Positions 1 to 11,355 of a stretch of 64,000 bases of DNA are shown piece by piece. The first letter of the stretch is position 1. Each line of letters begins with the position of its first letter. A program made the translations under genes and the position numbers. Location: the NCBI GenBank assembly GCA_015680685.1, contig MNCI01010754.1, positions 289,117 through 353,116 of the forward strand, read 5' to 3'. Source of the stretch: Gnetum montanum. Lineage: Eukaryota > Streptophyta > Gnetopsida > Gnetales > Gnetaceae. Under the pieces are notes generated by a model that saw only the letters and a program-made list of their open reading frames with translations, had not been told where the DNA came from and searched no databases.

Positions 1-294
1 CTTCTATTTCAACATTGGAGAGAGGAGGGAAAGTTTGAACGCAAAAATGGAAACCTGGCAGTTTCCAAAAATGATTTTGGCAAGCTACCAAATTTTACTA
101 CAAAGGAGAAAAAACTAGGTTTGGTTGGTGTGGAAACCAACATTGGTTTTGTAGCAAAAAATGTGGCAGCAAGAAATTAAATGATTATTAAGGATTCTAC
201 ACTAGTTTTATCTTGAAAATTCATAATAGGAGTTATGCAATTTTAGCACCCAAACCACCTAACACTTCCACATTGGGGTTTCTATTAAAAGGGA
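1..294. other. Flank left of element A, no gene seen
   Basis: No open frame or RNA gene is visible. The sequence has short motifs such as 'cattggg' and 'tttcca' that recur loosely around 10560-10800, on the other side of element A. The two flanks may therefore be parts of one older repeat into which element A inserted. Confidence 0.4.
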
Positions 295-299
295 GTAAG
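295..299. repeat. Target site duplication of element A, left copy (GTAAG)
   Basis: The five bases GTAAG sit directly before the 5' LTR. They are repeated at 9443-9447 directly after the 3' LTR, as expected for a Ty3-type integration that makes a 5-bp duplication. Confidence 0.85.
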
Positions 300-1162
300 T
301 GATGAATCGTAGTTTTCCAGGCCCTAATATCGGGTACACGATATTAGTTATGTCATATCAAAACCTTGGTAATGGTATCATATACATGATATTGCTATTC
401 CTATTTTAGCCTATAAATATAGCACTCAAGTGCACAGGAAGCGAGATTAGTAAGTCTTGAGGTTCGAGTTTTTTTTATCAATTTTTAGTTAGTTTTTAGT
501 TCCTTTCCCAAGTGCATGTCCGTAGTGTGATTCTTGTGATTATATGAAACCTTTGTTTGATTGTGATGTACTTGGACATGCATACAATCAACAATAAAGA
601 TTGATATTACTCCATCATTGCAGCATTCACTTAGTTCTAATTGTTTAATTGTTGATTATTAATTGTTGTTTTCTTAGTTAATATTCCTTTATCATCATTC
701 ACTATTTTTGTTGATAATGCGAAATGAGTATGTCTTAATCATGAACATTTAAGTGTCCCTACTTGCTAATCCAGTAGCATATTAAGTAGTGCTTTGAGTG
801 ATGTGCGCTTGGTGATCCCTGATGTAGTACACGAAGTCCAAGATGCATACGGATGATTAAGGATGGATGCTCATTGCACTTATGTTAGCTTAGATTTTAT
901 TTTCCATTGTCTATTAGATTACTAAATTTATTTCTCACTACCTTTAGGATTAAGCATAGTATTAGAAATCACATCATACACCTCACACCAGACTAGACCA
1001 TATGTGACAAGACAAATACTGGTCTAGGTAGGGAGACAGTGAACTACAATCAACGTATAACTGTCTAGGTGCCACAAGTAGTCCATCCACAAAGTTCGAC
1101 CAGATTGCACATACACACTTGTATTCATATGGTTGAGCATAGGGATACCTCACCGCTCACCA
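300..1162 (+). repeat. 5' LTR of element A
   Basis: Aligns end to end by eye with 8581-9442. It starts TG and ends CA (the 3' copy ends GA). A TATA box (TATAAATA) lies at 412-419, and an AATAAA polyadenylation-type signal is near 593. The U3 contains the block GGGTACACGATAT, which recurs in the internal promoter-like region of this family. Element B has a homologous LTR at 21046-21891 on the minus strand. Confidence 0.88.
412..419 (+). promoter_or_regulatory. TATA box of the element A 5' LTR
   Basis: TATAAATA, conserved at 8693-8700 in the 3' LTR and at 21772-21779 (reverse complement) in the LTR of element B. It marks the U3/R boundary; transcription would begin roughly 25-35 bases downstream. 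Confidence 0.7.
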
Positions 1163-1163
1163 T

Positions 1164-1181
1164 TGGTGCCGTTGTTGGGGA
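1164..1181 (+). other. Primer-binding site, tRNA-Asp type (element A)
   Basis: Begins one base after the LTR end and reads TGGTGCCGTTGTTGGGGA. This differs from the usual plant tRNA-Asp primer site at three positions, all C-to-T. A tRNA-Asp primer is characteristic of Athila-type Ty3 elements (recalled knowledge). Confidence 0.75.
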
Positions 1182-1744
1182 TAGTACTAGTTATCTGGAT
1201 TAGTTATATTATACACAATCATTGTAACAAAGTATTAACGATATACCTTTTAGAAAAGAAATTAATTTCAATTAAGTCACAAAAAATTCAAAATAATGTC
1301 TCTCACAAAACAATGATAACGCAGCAACTAGTGAGGCCATTCATTGGAGAACCAACAAAATTTATGATGATGAAAAAGTCTGGAGTATGCAATCTTATGT
1401 AAGGATTTGATATATTCATGGATACCCCAATGATACTCAAGGACTCTCATCATTCAACTCAGACACCTATATTAAGGATGGGAAATCCCATAGAACGAGA
1501 AGGCCCGTAAGGCCTAGGACCTTGTCAATGATTAGCAAGAGTACATCAAGTGATGATTGAGAGACTTTAAAAGTTATGACGAGTCTTCTAGTTCTCTCTC
1601 TTCCTTTGCTCTTTCAACATCAGGTTGTGACATAGATGATTATACCTCAAGGGGTTGGCATAGCAATAAAAATTAAACCCACAAGTGAAATCAGGAATGC
1701 CAACATGAACATAGAAAACATCATCATAACTCACAAACTCAGAA

Positions 1745-2715
1745 CCTACTTAGTGATGATAAACCCCTACTAGCTACTAAGAGCGTAATGCTTATAATAG
1801 AGGTCATTCGGATATCCTACAAGCATCGCAAGTAAAGCCATCTGCCTAGGCTTGATTTAAACAACTTTCCTGAGTTTTCAAGGGGCTATGATTTAGATTC
1901 GCAACATCATTTACAAGCCTTCTATGATGCTTGTTCATGGAACAACATTGATAATGGGTGGAAAAGAATTAAGCTCTTTCCTATGACACTCATGGGCCAA
2001 GCAAAAGTGTGCTATAGGTCTTTAAAACCAAATCCAATTTGTCATTGGCCCATAATGGTAAAAGTCTTCAATGAAAGATATCAAACCTATGAAAGAGTGT
2101 CAACATTGAGGAGACAAATCCAAGAGCGGAAACAAGGGTAACATGAGCTTTTGGACATGGCCTTAGAAAGATATTATTCATTGTTAAACAAATGGCTAGG
2201 CCATGAGTTCTCTAAGGAAAGGCTAATGTATCACATTGTGGATGGGCTCCATAATGAAACAAGGGAGACCCTAGGGATGTATGCCCTAGGTCAACTATAT
2301 GAACTGCAAACTCATCAATTCCAAGAGCTTATTAAGTGGATAGAAAAAGAAGAAGGAGAGATAGCCAAATGAGAGAATGTTAAAATATCTCAATAGGACC
2401 AAACTCCTAAATTAATGAAGGTACATAATCATGAAGAGGAGAAATAAACTCACCTTAAGGAGGTGGAACCATCCCCATCTTTACCGATACTAAAATCACT
2501 AGATGAAATTGAAGAAAAGATCAATAATATGGTGGAGTGTGTACATGAAAAATGCAAAGAATATGTAAAAATTATTAGAGGTAAAACCACACAAGATCAC
2601 TTTGACAACTAGAACAAATAGAGGATGCTAAACCGAGAAACAAGATAGAACACCATTCAACAATTGAAAAGAAGGATAGAAGAAAATAAGGATACTAGCC
2701 TAGCTACAAATTAGA
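1745..2715 (+). pseudogene. gag: Element A gag, capsid part (broken)
   Basis: From about 1849 the frame gives a classical retrotransposon gag core: a 'HLQAFYDACSW' helix, a 'KLFPMTLMGQAK' segment, 'CYRSL', and 'MVKVFNERYQ' followed by an R/Q-rich helix. One stop (TAA, 2137-2139) interrupts it before an open stretch at 2151-2372. Charged helices continue in frame past a TGA at 2370-2372 to about 2715. The matching gag in copy B starts with an ATG at its truncated end (28735), which suggests that the A start lay near 1745 and has been lost. The product would form the particle that packages element RNA. No zinc knuckle is visible here. Confidence 0.7.
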
Positions 2716-2903
2716 AGTATCAATGCGATGTTTTCCTATACAATCACCCCAAAGGCTAATGCCCAAACTTGTCACATCTACATTAACATTGGGGAAGAAT
2801 GCTACATCCAGATTTCGTATAGAAGTACTCTGTTCAACTGTAGTGGGAAAATCCCTAGTCATGGGGAAGACCATCGCCAAACTAGCCTCAACCTTCGTAT
2901 TCC

Positions 2904-3662
2904 TTGACACCAAGTGCTTATTATGTTCAACACCTTATTTCTTCAACTGGATTAACATCCTTTGCTTCACCTCATTGTTATCATTCTCTTGAATACTATC
3001 AACTCATATCCTCTCCCACGGGATCACCACCTCATGTTTCTTACACTTCTCCTTTCCCTCAATATTCTCATCCTTCATCTCCTTCTACATTGTCACTAGT
3101 TGTACCAGAAGGTTTTGCACCACACCAGCAACCCATGAACATTACTTATGTTGCTACTATCAATAGTAGTGGAAGTCCTCCACAACGTTGGAAGCATCCT
3201 TTCTTTAGGCATGACTATATAAAGAGACAACACGATTTTGAAACCATTGCATCTTCCAACTTTGCACAAGCCCAACACTATGATGCACCTTTCTCTTCAA
3301 ACTCAACACCTCCTATTACCTTATCTGGGCCACAAATCACCACTCCAACAACTATGTGGCTCAATGAATATGACAACGTGAAGAGGCATATCGATCCTTA
3401 CATACCATCTTATGGTCACGAGTGCCAGAGTGGGTTAGCTCCTTATCACATGATCACATCTTATAATCTACTCCACTATGCCTACTTTAATCAAGTGTGT
3501 AAACCCCAGTTTCAATACATTCCTACCACCACATCAAAAGACACCCAGTGGTTTGGATATGATCGAACCCCAATATTTCCAACATGCATGTACCCAAACT
3601 TTCCATTTATTAATTCTCTCCATGATCCAAGGTCTAGTCATGGGGGATACCCCCCATTCTAA
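2904..3662 (+). pseudogene. Element A gag C-terminal tail, proline/serine/tyrosine-rich
   Basis: A 252-residue open frame, very rich in P, S, Y, H and Q, ending in GGYPPF and a stop. The corresponding region of element B (27520 down to 26851, minus) encodes a similar sequence ending in the same way (GEYPPF, stop), so the reading frame and end point are conserved between copies. It lies in a different frame from the capsid part but follows it directly and is best read as the gag C-terminus after a frameshift. I do not recognise a named domain. An antisense frame over the same bases is a shadow. Confidence 0.55.
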
Positions 3663-5040
3663 ATAAGTAGAATTAGTAAATGTTTTTCCTTTTCTTTGGC
3701 TTTGGAATTTTTTTTCCAATTTTTCATTTTTTAATTTGTCATCTTTCAATTTTTTCTTTATCTCTTTGAGGGTAATCTCATCTGTGAATAAAATACCCAT
3801 GTGACCTATCAGTTGGGGTGTTGTTCTATGATATGAAGTCATAGCTGATTAATTATTTGGATAGTGAACCCATAACATCCACCCACCCATTCTATTAATA
3901 AGAGGTTCTACTCTAGGTACAATGATATTCTTGTCATCATTAAAACTTAACATAACTTTGTACTCATTATTCTCAAAGTGAACAATGATGGACTAAGAGG
4001 GCTGGCCAGGGTGTGACATCAAGGGGACTTGTGGATTATCTTTGCTAACATCTATATGTGTTGTCATGTAGCTTGGTTGTACTAAGGTCCTTGTAGTAAT
4101 AGAGGTACTCAATAAAGAAACTCAATGTTGTTCTAGAGGATTCCACTAGAAAGACATGCATCCATACCTAAAGGTTGGTGGCTTCTCTGGATCACTATTG
4201 GAAATGAAAAAGTGCCAAAGTGGTTAGAAGAAGAAAAAGAAAAGAAAGAAGAAAAATAGCAAAGAAAATATCAAGAAGAACATGCTGCAAAGAAATTAAA
4301 ATCACTCCTCCCTTGGACAAAATGCAAAGTGATTGTACACCTTGCTGTAATGATGCTCTTATGGTTGTCTATCATTGAATGAAACAATGTGATGTCACTG
4401 ATTAGAGGTATGGAATTGATCTTGATTTTGGAGTGAACGGTTAATAATACCATAATCATGCCCCACACTCAGGATTCATTATGCCCAGGGTAAGTTATCT
4501 CATGTCCCAATCTCTACAACCCCTTCTATGATTCGTCTCACCCCACTATCCAAGTATTTATAACTTGTGTCTTGTGTAACATGGAATCCATACCTCATCA
4601 TGATGATATTTAACATGTGTGTGTTTTGTTGCACAAGTGCAGATTGCATTTTTCCCTTCTAGTGCCTATGGACATTTTAAGGTGTGGTTATGCAAGGGCA
4701 TGATAAGTTGGAACCTGCTTTGGGGAGGACCCACTTGTATAACTTTTGTAACTTGTACTTATTGTACACCACCACATCATCTTATATCCTCCAAGTACTG
4801 CGTTACTGAATTTATTCTTTCCTTTATCATCATTTCAACCCAAACATTCTTATGCACCAATACCTATCCTTTTTCCTCATCCTATTTAATAACTTCATTG
4901 TATAATACCACTTTATTACATATTTGGTGCTTTAATATCCACTTAACATCACCCTGGACCTTTCAAATCTACCTTAAATCCTTCATTTTTGGCCATGTAA
5001 CTTGAAAATTAACCAGTTTTACTAAGCACCATATTTTGAA
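3663..5040. other. Element A interval between gag and ORF2, no plus-strand gene
   Basis: Occupies the place where pol would normally sit, but no protease, RT or integrase motif appears in any plus frame. The minus strand has a K/E-rich frame at 3534-3842 and a second at 4271-4468, and both recognisably recur in element B (26600-26880 and 26037-26303, plus strand). Whether this reflects antisense coding or plain nucleotide similarity cannot be settled by eye. Confidence 0.4.
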
Positions 5041-5140
5041 AGGGATGCAATATTGGGTACCTAGTATCAGGTCCAACGTGATATTAGGTCTGCGCTAGCA
5101 CATATGCAATATTGTGTCCATAAAACCTATATATATGGAT
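5041..5140 (+). promoter_or_regulatory. Internal promoter-like block upstream of ORF2 (element A)
   Basis: Contains TATTGGGTACC, a GTATCAGG motif and GTGATATTAGG, then TATATATA near 5130. The same motif order (GGGTACA/C with GATATC-like words, then a TATA box some 65-85 bases later) occurs in the LTR U3 at 331-419. It also occurs in the equivalent place in element B (about 25375-25450, minus strand), where GGGTACACGATAT matches the LTR exactly. I infer a duplicated U3-type promoter driving a separate ORF2 transcript. Confidence 0.5.
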
Positions 5141-5388
5141 CCCCATACACATCAACGTCATTTTCAAGTATTCATGTAACGGGAGTTGTTGGAATTTTCT
5201 TCCATGATTTTTCATGTTGTACACACCTACCATTTAACCATCCATATCTTGCTCATTAATGCTCTGATTCTCCTTCCAATTGAACTTTCTTAAACCCATA
5301 GTGTTTAACTCAATTGTGGGTGAGGGATATGCTTCAATTTGTGCATAAATTTTTCAAAATTCACTGTCTCCCAAAGAATATCATCGGG

Positions 5389-5647
5389 GTAAGTGATCTT
5401 AAGAAATGATAAGAACATATGCCAAACTAATTTTATTTCTTTATCCAAATCATGAAAATTATTATTGGAGTCACCTAATCAAAATAGGCTTAACATTAAA
5501 ACTTCTAGGGGGATTTCCTTGAAAGTTTCTAACTCTGAAATCACACTGAGAAAGAATTCAAAATTCATTAAAGGCAATGAGTAAGGTATAAGATAATTAG
5601 AGTTTGTTAAGTAAAATTACTAACAATTGGTCCTGGTGTGATTATAG
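5389..5647 (+). other. Putative 5' leader intron of ORF2 (element A)
   Basis: The donor GGGGTAAGTGA (GT at 5389-5390) and the acceptor ATTATAG (AG at 5646-5647) bound 259 bases. The acceptor abuts the ORF2 start codon. In element B the homologous positions keep a donor GGGTAAGG (25175, minus) and an acceptor TTGCAG directly before the ATG (24857, minus). Conservation of both sites in two diverged copies supports a real intron. Confidence 0.5.
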
Positions 5648-8425
5648 ATGGCCCCTAAACAAGGACAACAAGGAGGACCCTCCCAACATGCATCCAAATG
5701 CCCAAGGAGAGGCAGAGGCCAAGGACCTCCCACAGAACATGCAGAAAATAAGGCACAATCATTCACCATCCATCAAGAAACCCTTGTTACTACACAATCT
5801 GAGCAAGCAAAAGGTAGAGAAGGTAGGGCACTTGAACAAGGACAACATCTCGCATTGTTCCCAAAATTTTTTTAGAAAATTCAGGAAAGGTTCACATTAG
5901 CTGCAGTGATTATGAAACTTAATTTTGGACCTTTTATCGAGTTTTCCCCTGAGCTGATCAAAGATCAACTCAAAGGATCTCCACTATGGCCTATCCTCTC
6001 AAAAAGTGGAGAATGGTATTTAAGGGAGACTTATCAATTTTGGCATAATAAAGAGGAAGGCACCACTACTAACATTAGTGGAATTTCAATTGATTTCTCT
6101 ATGAAGGCCATTTCAAAAGTTCTAAATATTTTGAATACAAGGCCCAAAGTTACCCATCTATCCACACACTCTAATGCTGATGCATGAAAAGTATGGCTAA
6201 AGAGGATGCATGGCAAGGAGGACAAAACATATGGGAAACTCACCCTTGAAGATAGAATCTATTTCAAAATTGGCACCTATCACATCTTCCCAACAAAGGG
6301 ACTAAATAGGATCTCCACCAATGTAGCTAGAGAAAGTGCAATCTTGATGTCCAAGGTTAATGCTAATCTGTCCCATTTATATCTAATAGAAATATTGAGG
6401 TAGTTCAAAGAATGTAAGATAGGGAAGTTTGCATTTCCTTTTCCTTATCTAAATTGGAAGTTGTGTTAACATGTTGGAATTATGGGGTACACTAATGACA
6501 TCCCCAAAAAAGCTCAAAATGCATCATATGTTGAATTAATAAAGCCACTAGCACTAGGAAAAGAGTAGACGATTGGGTCTATTACACCTCAAACAGTAGT
6601 GCCTAGCAAAATTTTGGACATGAGGCCTAGTCAACAATAGGAAGTAGGGCCCAACACACAACCCATGAGCCAGCAAGACCAACCGTCAGTGCTATCACAA
6701 GATTATTGATTGTCGATGAGCCATCTTAGGGCCATTGTAGAAATGGTTAGTTGGGAAAGTCATGATGAGGCCAACCTCTTCAAGGTAATTGATGATTACA
6801 TATATCCCATGATTTCAATCAATCACACACAAGGCAAGGTATTTATACAAATTAGAGGAGGGAGTCACATTAGTCACAACAGATTTCTAGGAATGCTACA
6901 TCATTTTAAGTACAATTAGAAACTAGTGAAGGTGCCATAGTAGTGGTCATGCAACACCAAGATGCAACTAGAGAAGTAAAAGTGGTTACAAACCACATCA
7001 AAGAGTCATTTAATATCCCTATTGTGCCATTGGCAGATCTCATAGGAGCATGCAATGCTCAAGTTCTAGTTGGTCCCTCGATGACTCCTGCAGAACATGA
7101 GGATGCTTTGGAGTGCTTATTGCAAATAGGGAAAGTAATGACGTCCTTGTTTAACATCCCCTAAGATGTCACAGTAGCAAAATTAGACCTCATTTCCATG
7201 AAGGGAAAGCTGGTTATGGCTGAGATTAGGGCCAAACATGTAGAAGATGAGTTAAGAAGACTCTAAGAGAAGTTCATTATCCTATAAGCCACACAGTAGG
7301 ATCCATCCCAACTTATCCCAACCGATCAACTAGAATTATTTAGGATAGAGCAATTGAATAAATTGTTATATGAGAATAAAAGGGTAGAAATGGAAAAGGA
7401 GAAGGTTAATTGGGATGCTTAGAAAGTACAAGCTCAAACATATGCACATGCAAAAGCACTCAAGGCCTTACAAGAAGAAAATAAACTCCTTGCTACTGAG
7501 AATCTTTGATTGATAACAATTGAAAAAAAAAGAATGTTTTCAAGGAATATTTTCAACAAATGCAAGAACAAGTAATAAGGATCAACCAAGATATGAATCG
7601 CTTAGCTAGAGAGAATAGGATCCTCTTAATGGAGGAGGTATGCACCATCCATCAAAAGATTGCCATCAAAATAAGTTCATGGAAAAATGAAGCTAAGCAA
7701 CATGAAAAATTGAAGGAGCATATTCGAGAATAGGTGGTGGATGTATAAGTAGATCATTGAAAAAGAGATCCATATGGCTAAGACCCATATCAATGCTTTA
7801 AGTGCCTAAAACACTAATTGGCGGGCCATATTGGACACTTACGTCTTTATCCACCAAGAAGAATTAAAGAGTTGGGACTTGCAAATCCAAGATCTCACTA
7901 GATACATGAAGTTGGAAAACCTACAGTATGACAACTTAGCCATGTTAATAGTAGGATGCCCAAGGAACAAGTTGGAAAAGTAGGTAGCTACCACCTACAC
8001 CAAATATGAAGTAGAATTTGCTGAACACAAAAGGACACTATAGAAATTGGAGGTAGCAAATTCTTTGTTGGAGGTGGTAAAAACTAGCTACCAAGGTTAG
8101 AAAGATGTTACAGCAGATTTGGCTCAATAGGTCATGGATTATCAAGAATGTAGAGACAAAGCTAGAGCCTATGAGGAGGAATAATAACTATTTATGGCTT
8201 AGTACATCAAAGCCAATCAGATGTTTCCAAAACTACTATGTTCATGGAAGGTGCCAACTCTATCAAATATTAGAAGATTAGCATGGACGATACATGATCC
8301 CTGAACAAAGGAAGAAAAGCTTTAGGTGCTCCTTTACAGGTATACTTTTCCAAAGCCTGGAGGAGCCACCACCACTAGGAACCACATGAGTTCCAAAAAT
8401 TTTGTATTTTGTATTCTATGTTGAT
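5648..8425 (+). pseudogene. Element A ORF2: plant-transposon-domain-like protein with long coiled coil (broken)
   Basis: Starts MAPKQGQQGG, a basic Q/G/R-rich head also present in copy B. After frameshifts near 5875-5906 a globular part follows (about 5906-6490) with 'FGPFIEFSPELI', 'GISIDFSMKAI', 'LTLEDRIYFKIGTYHIFPT' and 'ARESAILMSKVNANL'. This layout resembles the 'putative plant transposon protein' domain (Pfam PF20167, from memory). Later parts (6710-7164 and on to about 8200) are charged and heptad-like, rich in K/E/Q and probably coiled coil. A conserved end with 'LAW' and 'TKEEKL' reaches about 8425. It lies in the position where some plant Ty3 elements carry an env-like gene, but no signal peptide or membrane segment is evident. 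Many stops make it non-functional here. Function unknown. Confidence 0.55.
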
Positions 8426-8568
8426 GTCTTAATTTTATTTTGTTTTGTTTAATTCCACACTACAGCATGAAATAATCTATAGTGAGTCCATAATCCCATA
8501 CCTATCCACTATGTAGTCAAATGAACTCATTTCTTATTTTTTTTAACTCAATGATGAGTTTTTATTTA

Positions 8569-8580
8569 GTTGTGGGGGTA
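8569..8580 (+). other. Polypurine tract of element A
   Basis: GTTGTGGGGGTA immediately upstream of the 3' LTR. The equivalent of element B (ATAGGGGTA, 21892-21900 on the minus strand) lies next to its LTR. Confidence 0.6.
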
Positions 8581-9442
8581 TGTTGAATCATGGTTTGCCA
8601 AGCCCCAATATCAGGTAGATGATATCGGGTAAGTGATATCGCAGCCTGGGTAATGATATCATATACATGATACCATGATTCATGTGTTAGCCTATAAATA
8701 TAGCACTCGGGTGCATAGGAATGGGAATTAGTAAGTCTTGAGATTTGAGTCTTTTTATCAACTTTTAGTTAGTTTTCAGTTCCTTTTCCAACTGCATACT
8801 CATAATGTGATTCTTGTAATTGTACAGAACCTTTGTTCAAGTTTGACGTACTTGGACACGCACATAATTGACAATAAAGATTGAGATTACTCCATCATTG
8901 TAGCATTCACTTAGTTCTAATTGTTTATTTTTTTTTTGTTATTTATTTTTTTCTTAGTTAATATTCCTTTATCATCATTTATTATTTTTGTTGATAATGT
9001 AGAATGAGTACATCTTAATCACAAACATTTAAGTGTCACTACATGGTAGCCTAGCAGCATATTAAGTGGTGCTTTGAGTGATGTGCGCTTGGTGATCCCA
9101 AATGTAGTAGATGAAGTCTAAGATGTGAACAGATGATTAAGGATGGATTTTCATCGTGCTTAGGCTAGCTTAGATTTTATTTTCCATTGTCTATTAGTTT
9201 ACTAAAGTTATTTCTCACTACCTTTAGGAGTATGCATAGTATTAGAAATTACATAATACACCTCACACTAGACTAGACTATACATGACAAAGAAAATACT
9301 AGTCTAGGTGGGAAGACAATGAACTATGATTAACATATAATTGTCTAGGTGTCACAACTCATCCATTTGCGGAGTTTGATTGGATCATGCATACATGCTT
9401 GTATTCATATGGTTGAGCATAGGGGTACCTCACTACTCATGA
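8581..9442 (+). repeat. 3' LTR of element A
   Basis: Homologous over its full length to 300-1162. The TATA box is at 8693-8700, and the right boundary is fixed by the GTAAG duplication. The final dinucleotide is GA rather than CA, apparently a mutation. Confidence 0.88.
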
Positions 9443-9447
9443 GTAAG
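9443..9447. repeat. Target site duplication of element A, right copy (GTAAG)
   Basis: Identical to 295-299 and adjacent to the 3' LTR end. Confidence 0.85.
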
Positions 9448-11109
9448 GATAGCATTGGATTTTCAAGGTCTTAGTTACAAAAATGCAAATTTAGACAACA
9501 CTGGTAATATGGCTAGTAGATTTTGGCATAGAATTTGGTTGGAGGTATAGGCCTTCCTTCTAGCACCAAGAAAACTACTGTGACTAGAAAAATTGATTAG
9601 TAGAACAAATATTGACATATTTAGTGCATAACAATCCTCAAACTTGAATCCCTAAGGCCTTCATAAAAGTCAGATTTAGGATGCCCTAGCTAGTCTAGTA
9701 GATCAACCAAGGACTTGGGGGGTTTGTAAATAGTGTAATGAAATGGAATTGAAAAATTGATAATAGATCTAAATAATGCATAGAAAATAACAAAATATGT
9801 CATGCACATAAAACCAAAAACTTAAAACTTTATTGATAAAAAAAATAATAAGTTAAAGAAATGTATACAAATGGTGCCTAAATGAATAGTAGGGGAGTTC
9901 ACTTAGATGGGGGGTTTAGGGTCTATTGAAGTTAATGCAATCAACTTCATGATCTAGATGTATTTCCATTCTTGATGCTATTTAACCTCTAGTGCTATAT
10001 TTTTGGATCTATAATGTTGGCTATGATGGAGGTTGAGAAGTGCAAAGAATCCAAGATGCCCAAGTACTCTATGCAGGGAGTTGGAAATCCAAGGAGTGTA
10101 GCATGGACCTTGAAAATTCACAAATCCCAAAGGGGGTTACAAGGTCACAAGATCATAGAGTTTCTACATTGGGTTCAAGGGAATACAAGTGTGGGAACTT
10201 GCAAGATCACTTGAGTTCTTGAGAATGCCCAGGTGTAGAATTGTGAACAAATTGCTAAATTGTGTAACCAATGCTAATAGTCTCAAATTACAAAAGTGTG
10301 GAACTTCCAAAAGTGTTGAACCTATAAATGATGTTTGAGGCTGCTTTTTATAGGTTTTGGGCCATGAATGATGATGCAAAATGGTTGTAATTTGGCTACA
10401 AATTTCTACCTCATATAGGTAAGATGGGTGCCCAAATTTTGGGGGTTACTATATATAGTCAGTGCCTTCCTGATATAGCGATTCCATTTATTGTAAAGAG
10501 TAACAAGGGCACACCTTCCACACTAGATATGCATCTTCCCTATTGAGCCTTCTACCATCCTTATTGGAGTGGTTGGTCAACGTTGGAGAGCATGGAATGT
10601 TGAAATCTAGCTATTGTGGCTTTCACATTAGGGAGATGTAATTTCCATGCTAGGGGTGAAGCCTCCACATTGGGGAAAAGCTTCCATGCTGAGGAGGGAA
10701 GGTTTCCAAGATGAGCATGTAGCCTCCATGATTGGGAGAGGGGGAAGTTTCCAAGCTAAGGGAAAATCCCTCACCTCTCCACGCTGAGGGTAGGTGATAT
10801 CTAACATCATGTAAATGTTTCCAGCGTAGAAAAATGTATACCGTCCATAAAACCCATAAAATTTCCCTTTTTGGCATTCTAAAAGGCATTTTTGATATCC
10901 CAACACCCAAATATAGATACTAGGTAGCTTTTTCACTTTGGGAATGAGGCTTTGACCACTTATGAGGCATTTTTCAACCCCAAAATCATAAAGTATGTGA
11001 AATTTCCCATTGTTGGTTACAGTTTTCACATTTACAATGAAGCTTTATCTTAGGTTTCACTGGGTGAAAGCTACATGATGTAAATTGGCTATAACATGCA
11101 AATTTTTAT
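9448..11109. other. Unassigned region between elements A and C
   Basis: No recognisable gene. Short open frames (10014-10222 on +, 10628-11029 on -) show no family resemblance. Between about 10640 and 10800 a loose repeat of 'cctccatg-ttggg' and 'gtttccaagct' words occurs. The 5' part of the element C LTR that should lie here is missing or replaced. Confidence 0.4.
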
Positions 11110-11281
11110 GGTGTTTTAGTTATGTCTAGTTGTTTTATGGGTTGTTAAATCCTATGATAATCTTCTTGAAATAATTGAAGATAGATAGTTTTCTTACTTT
11201 CTAGCATATTATTTATTTTATAGTAATATCTAAATTTAATATTTGAAAGGTGATTTCAATATTGGAACTGAACCTACTCCA
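11110..11281 (+). repeat. 5' LTR remnant of element C
   Basis: From 'ttatgtctagttgttttatg' onwards this aligns with 15447-15605, including 'gggttgttaaa', 'aatcttcttg' and 'tttctagcata'. The upstream LTR portion is not recognisable. A tRNA-Met-like primer core TGGTATC follows at 11291-11297, nine bases after the LTR end. Confidence 0.65.
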
Positions 11282-11355
11282 ACTAATTATTGGTATCTTA
11301 GTGTAGTAGTGGTTGTTGGTTAAACTTTGTTAATGATTTTTTTCAAATTTAGATC

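Larger units (their letters stand above)
300..9442 (+). mobile_element. Element A: complete non-autonomous LTR retrotransposon with gag and ORF2, no pol
   Basis: A 9.1-kb element bounded by two LTRs (300-1162 and 8581-9442) and a GTAAG duplication. A primer-binding site complementary to tRNA-Asp follows the 5' LTR, and a G-rich polypurine tract precedes the 3' LTR. The order inside is a gag with a long proline/tyrosine-rich tail, a roughly 2-kb stretch without a plus-strand frame, an internal promoter-like block, a short intron, and ORF2. No protease, RT, RNase H or integrase motif is visible, so the element would need enzymes from a partner. Copies B (minus strand, 21046-28735) and G (32936-34435) belong to the same family. 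All frames carry stops, and the LTRs differ at many sites, mostly by transitions, so the insertion is old. Confidence 0.85.

Noticed and set aside
3096-3278. 60-residue antisense frame over the gag tail, also seen in element B (27235-27438)
   Set aside because: The sense frame over the same bases (P/S/Y-rich, conserved end YPPF) explains it; the antisense agreement follows from nucleotide similarity.
10628-11029. 133-residue minus-strand frame
   Set aside because: It overlaps a loose repeat, matches no family, and a second frame is open over the same bases.
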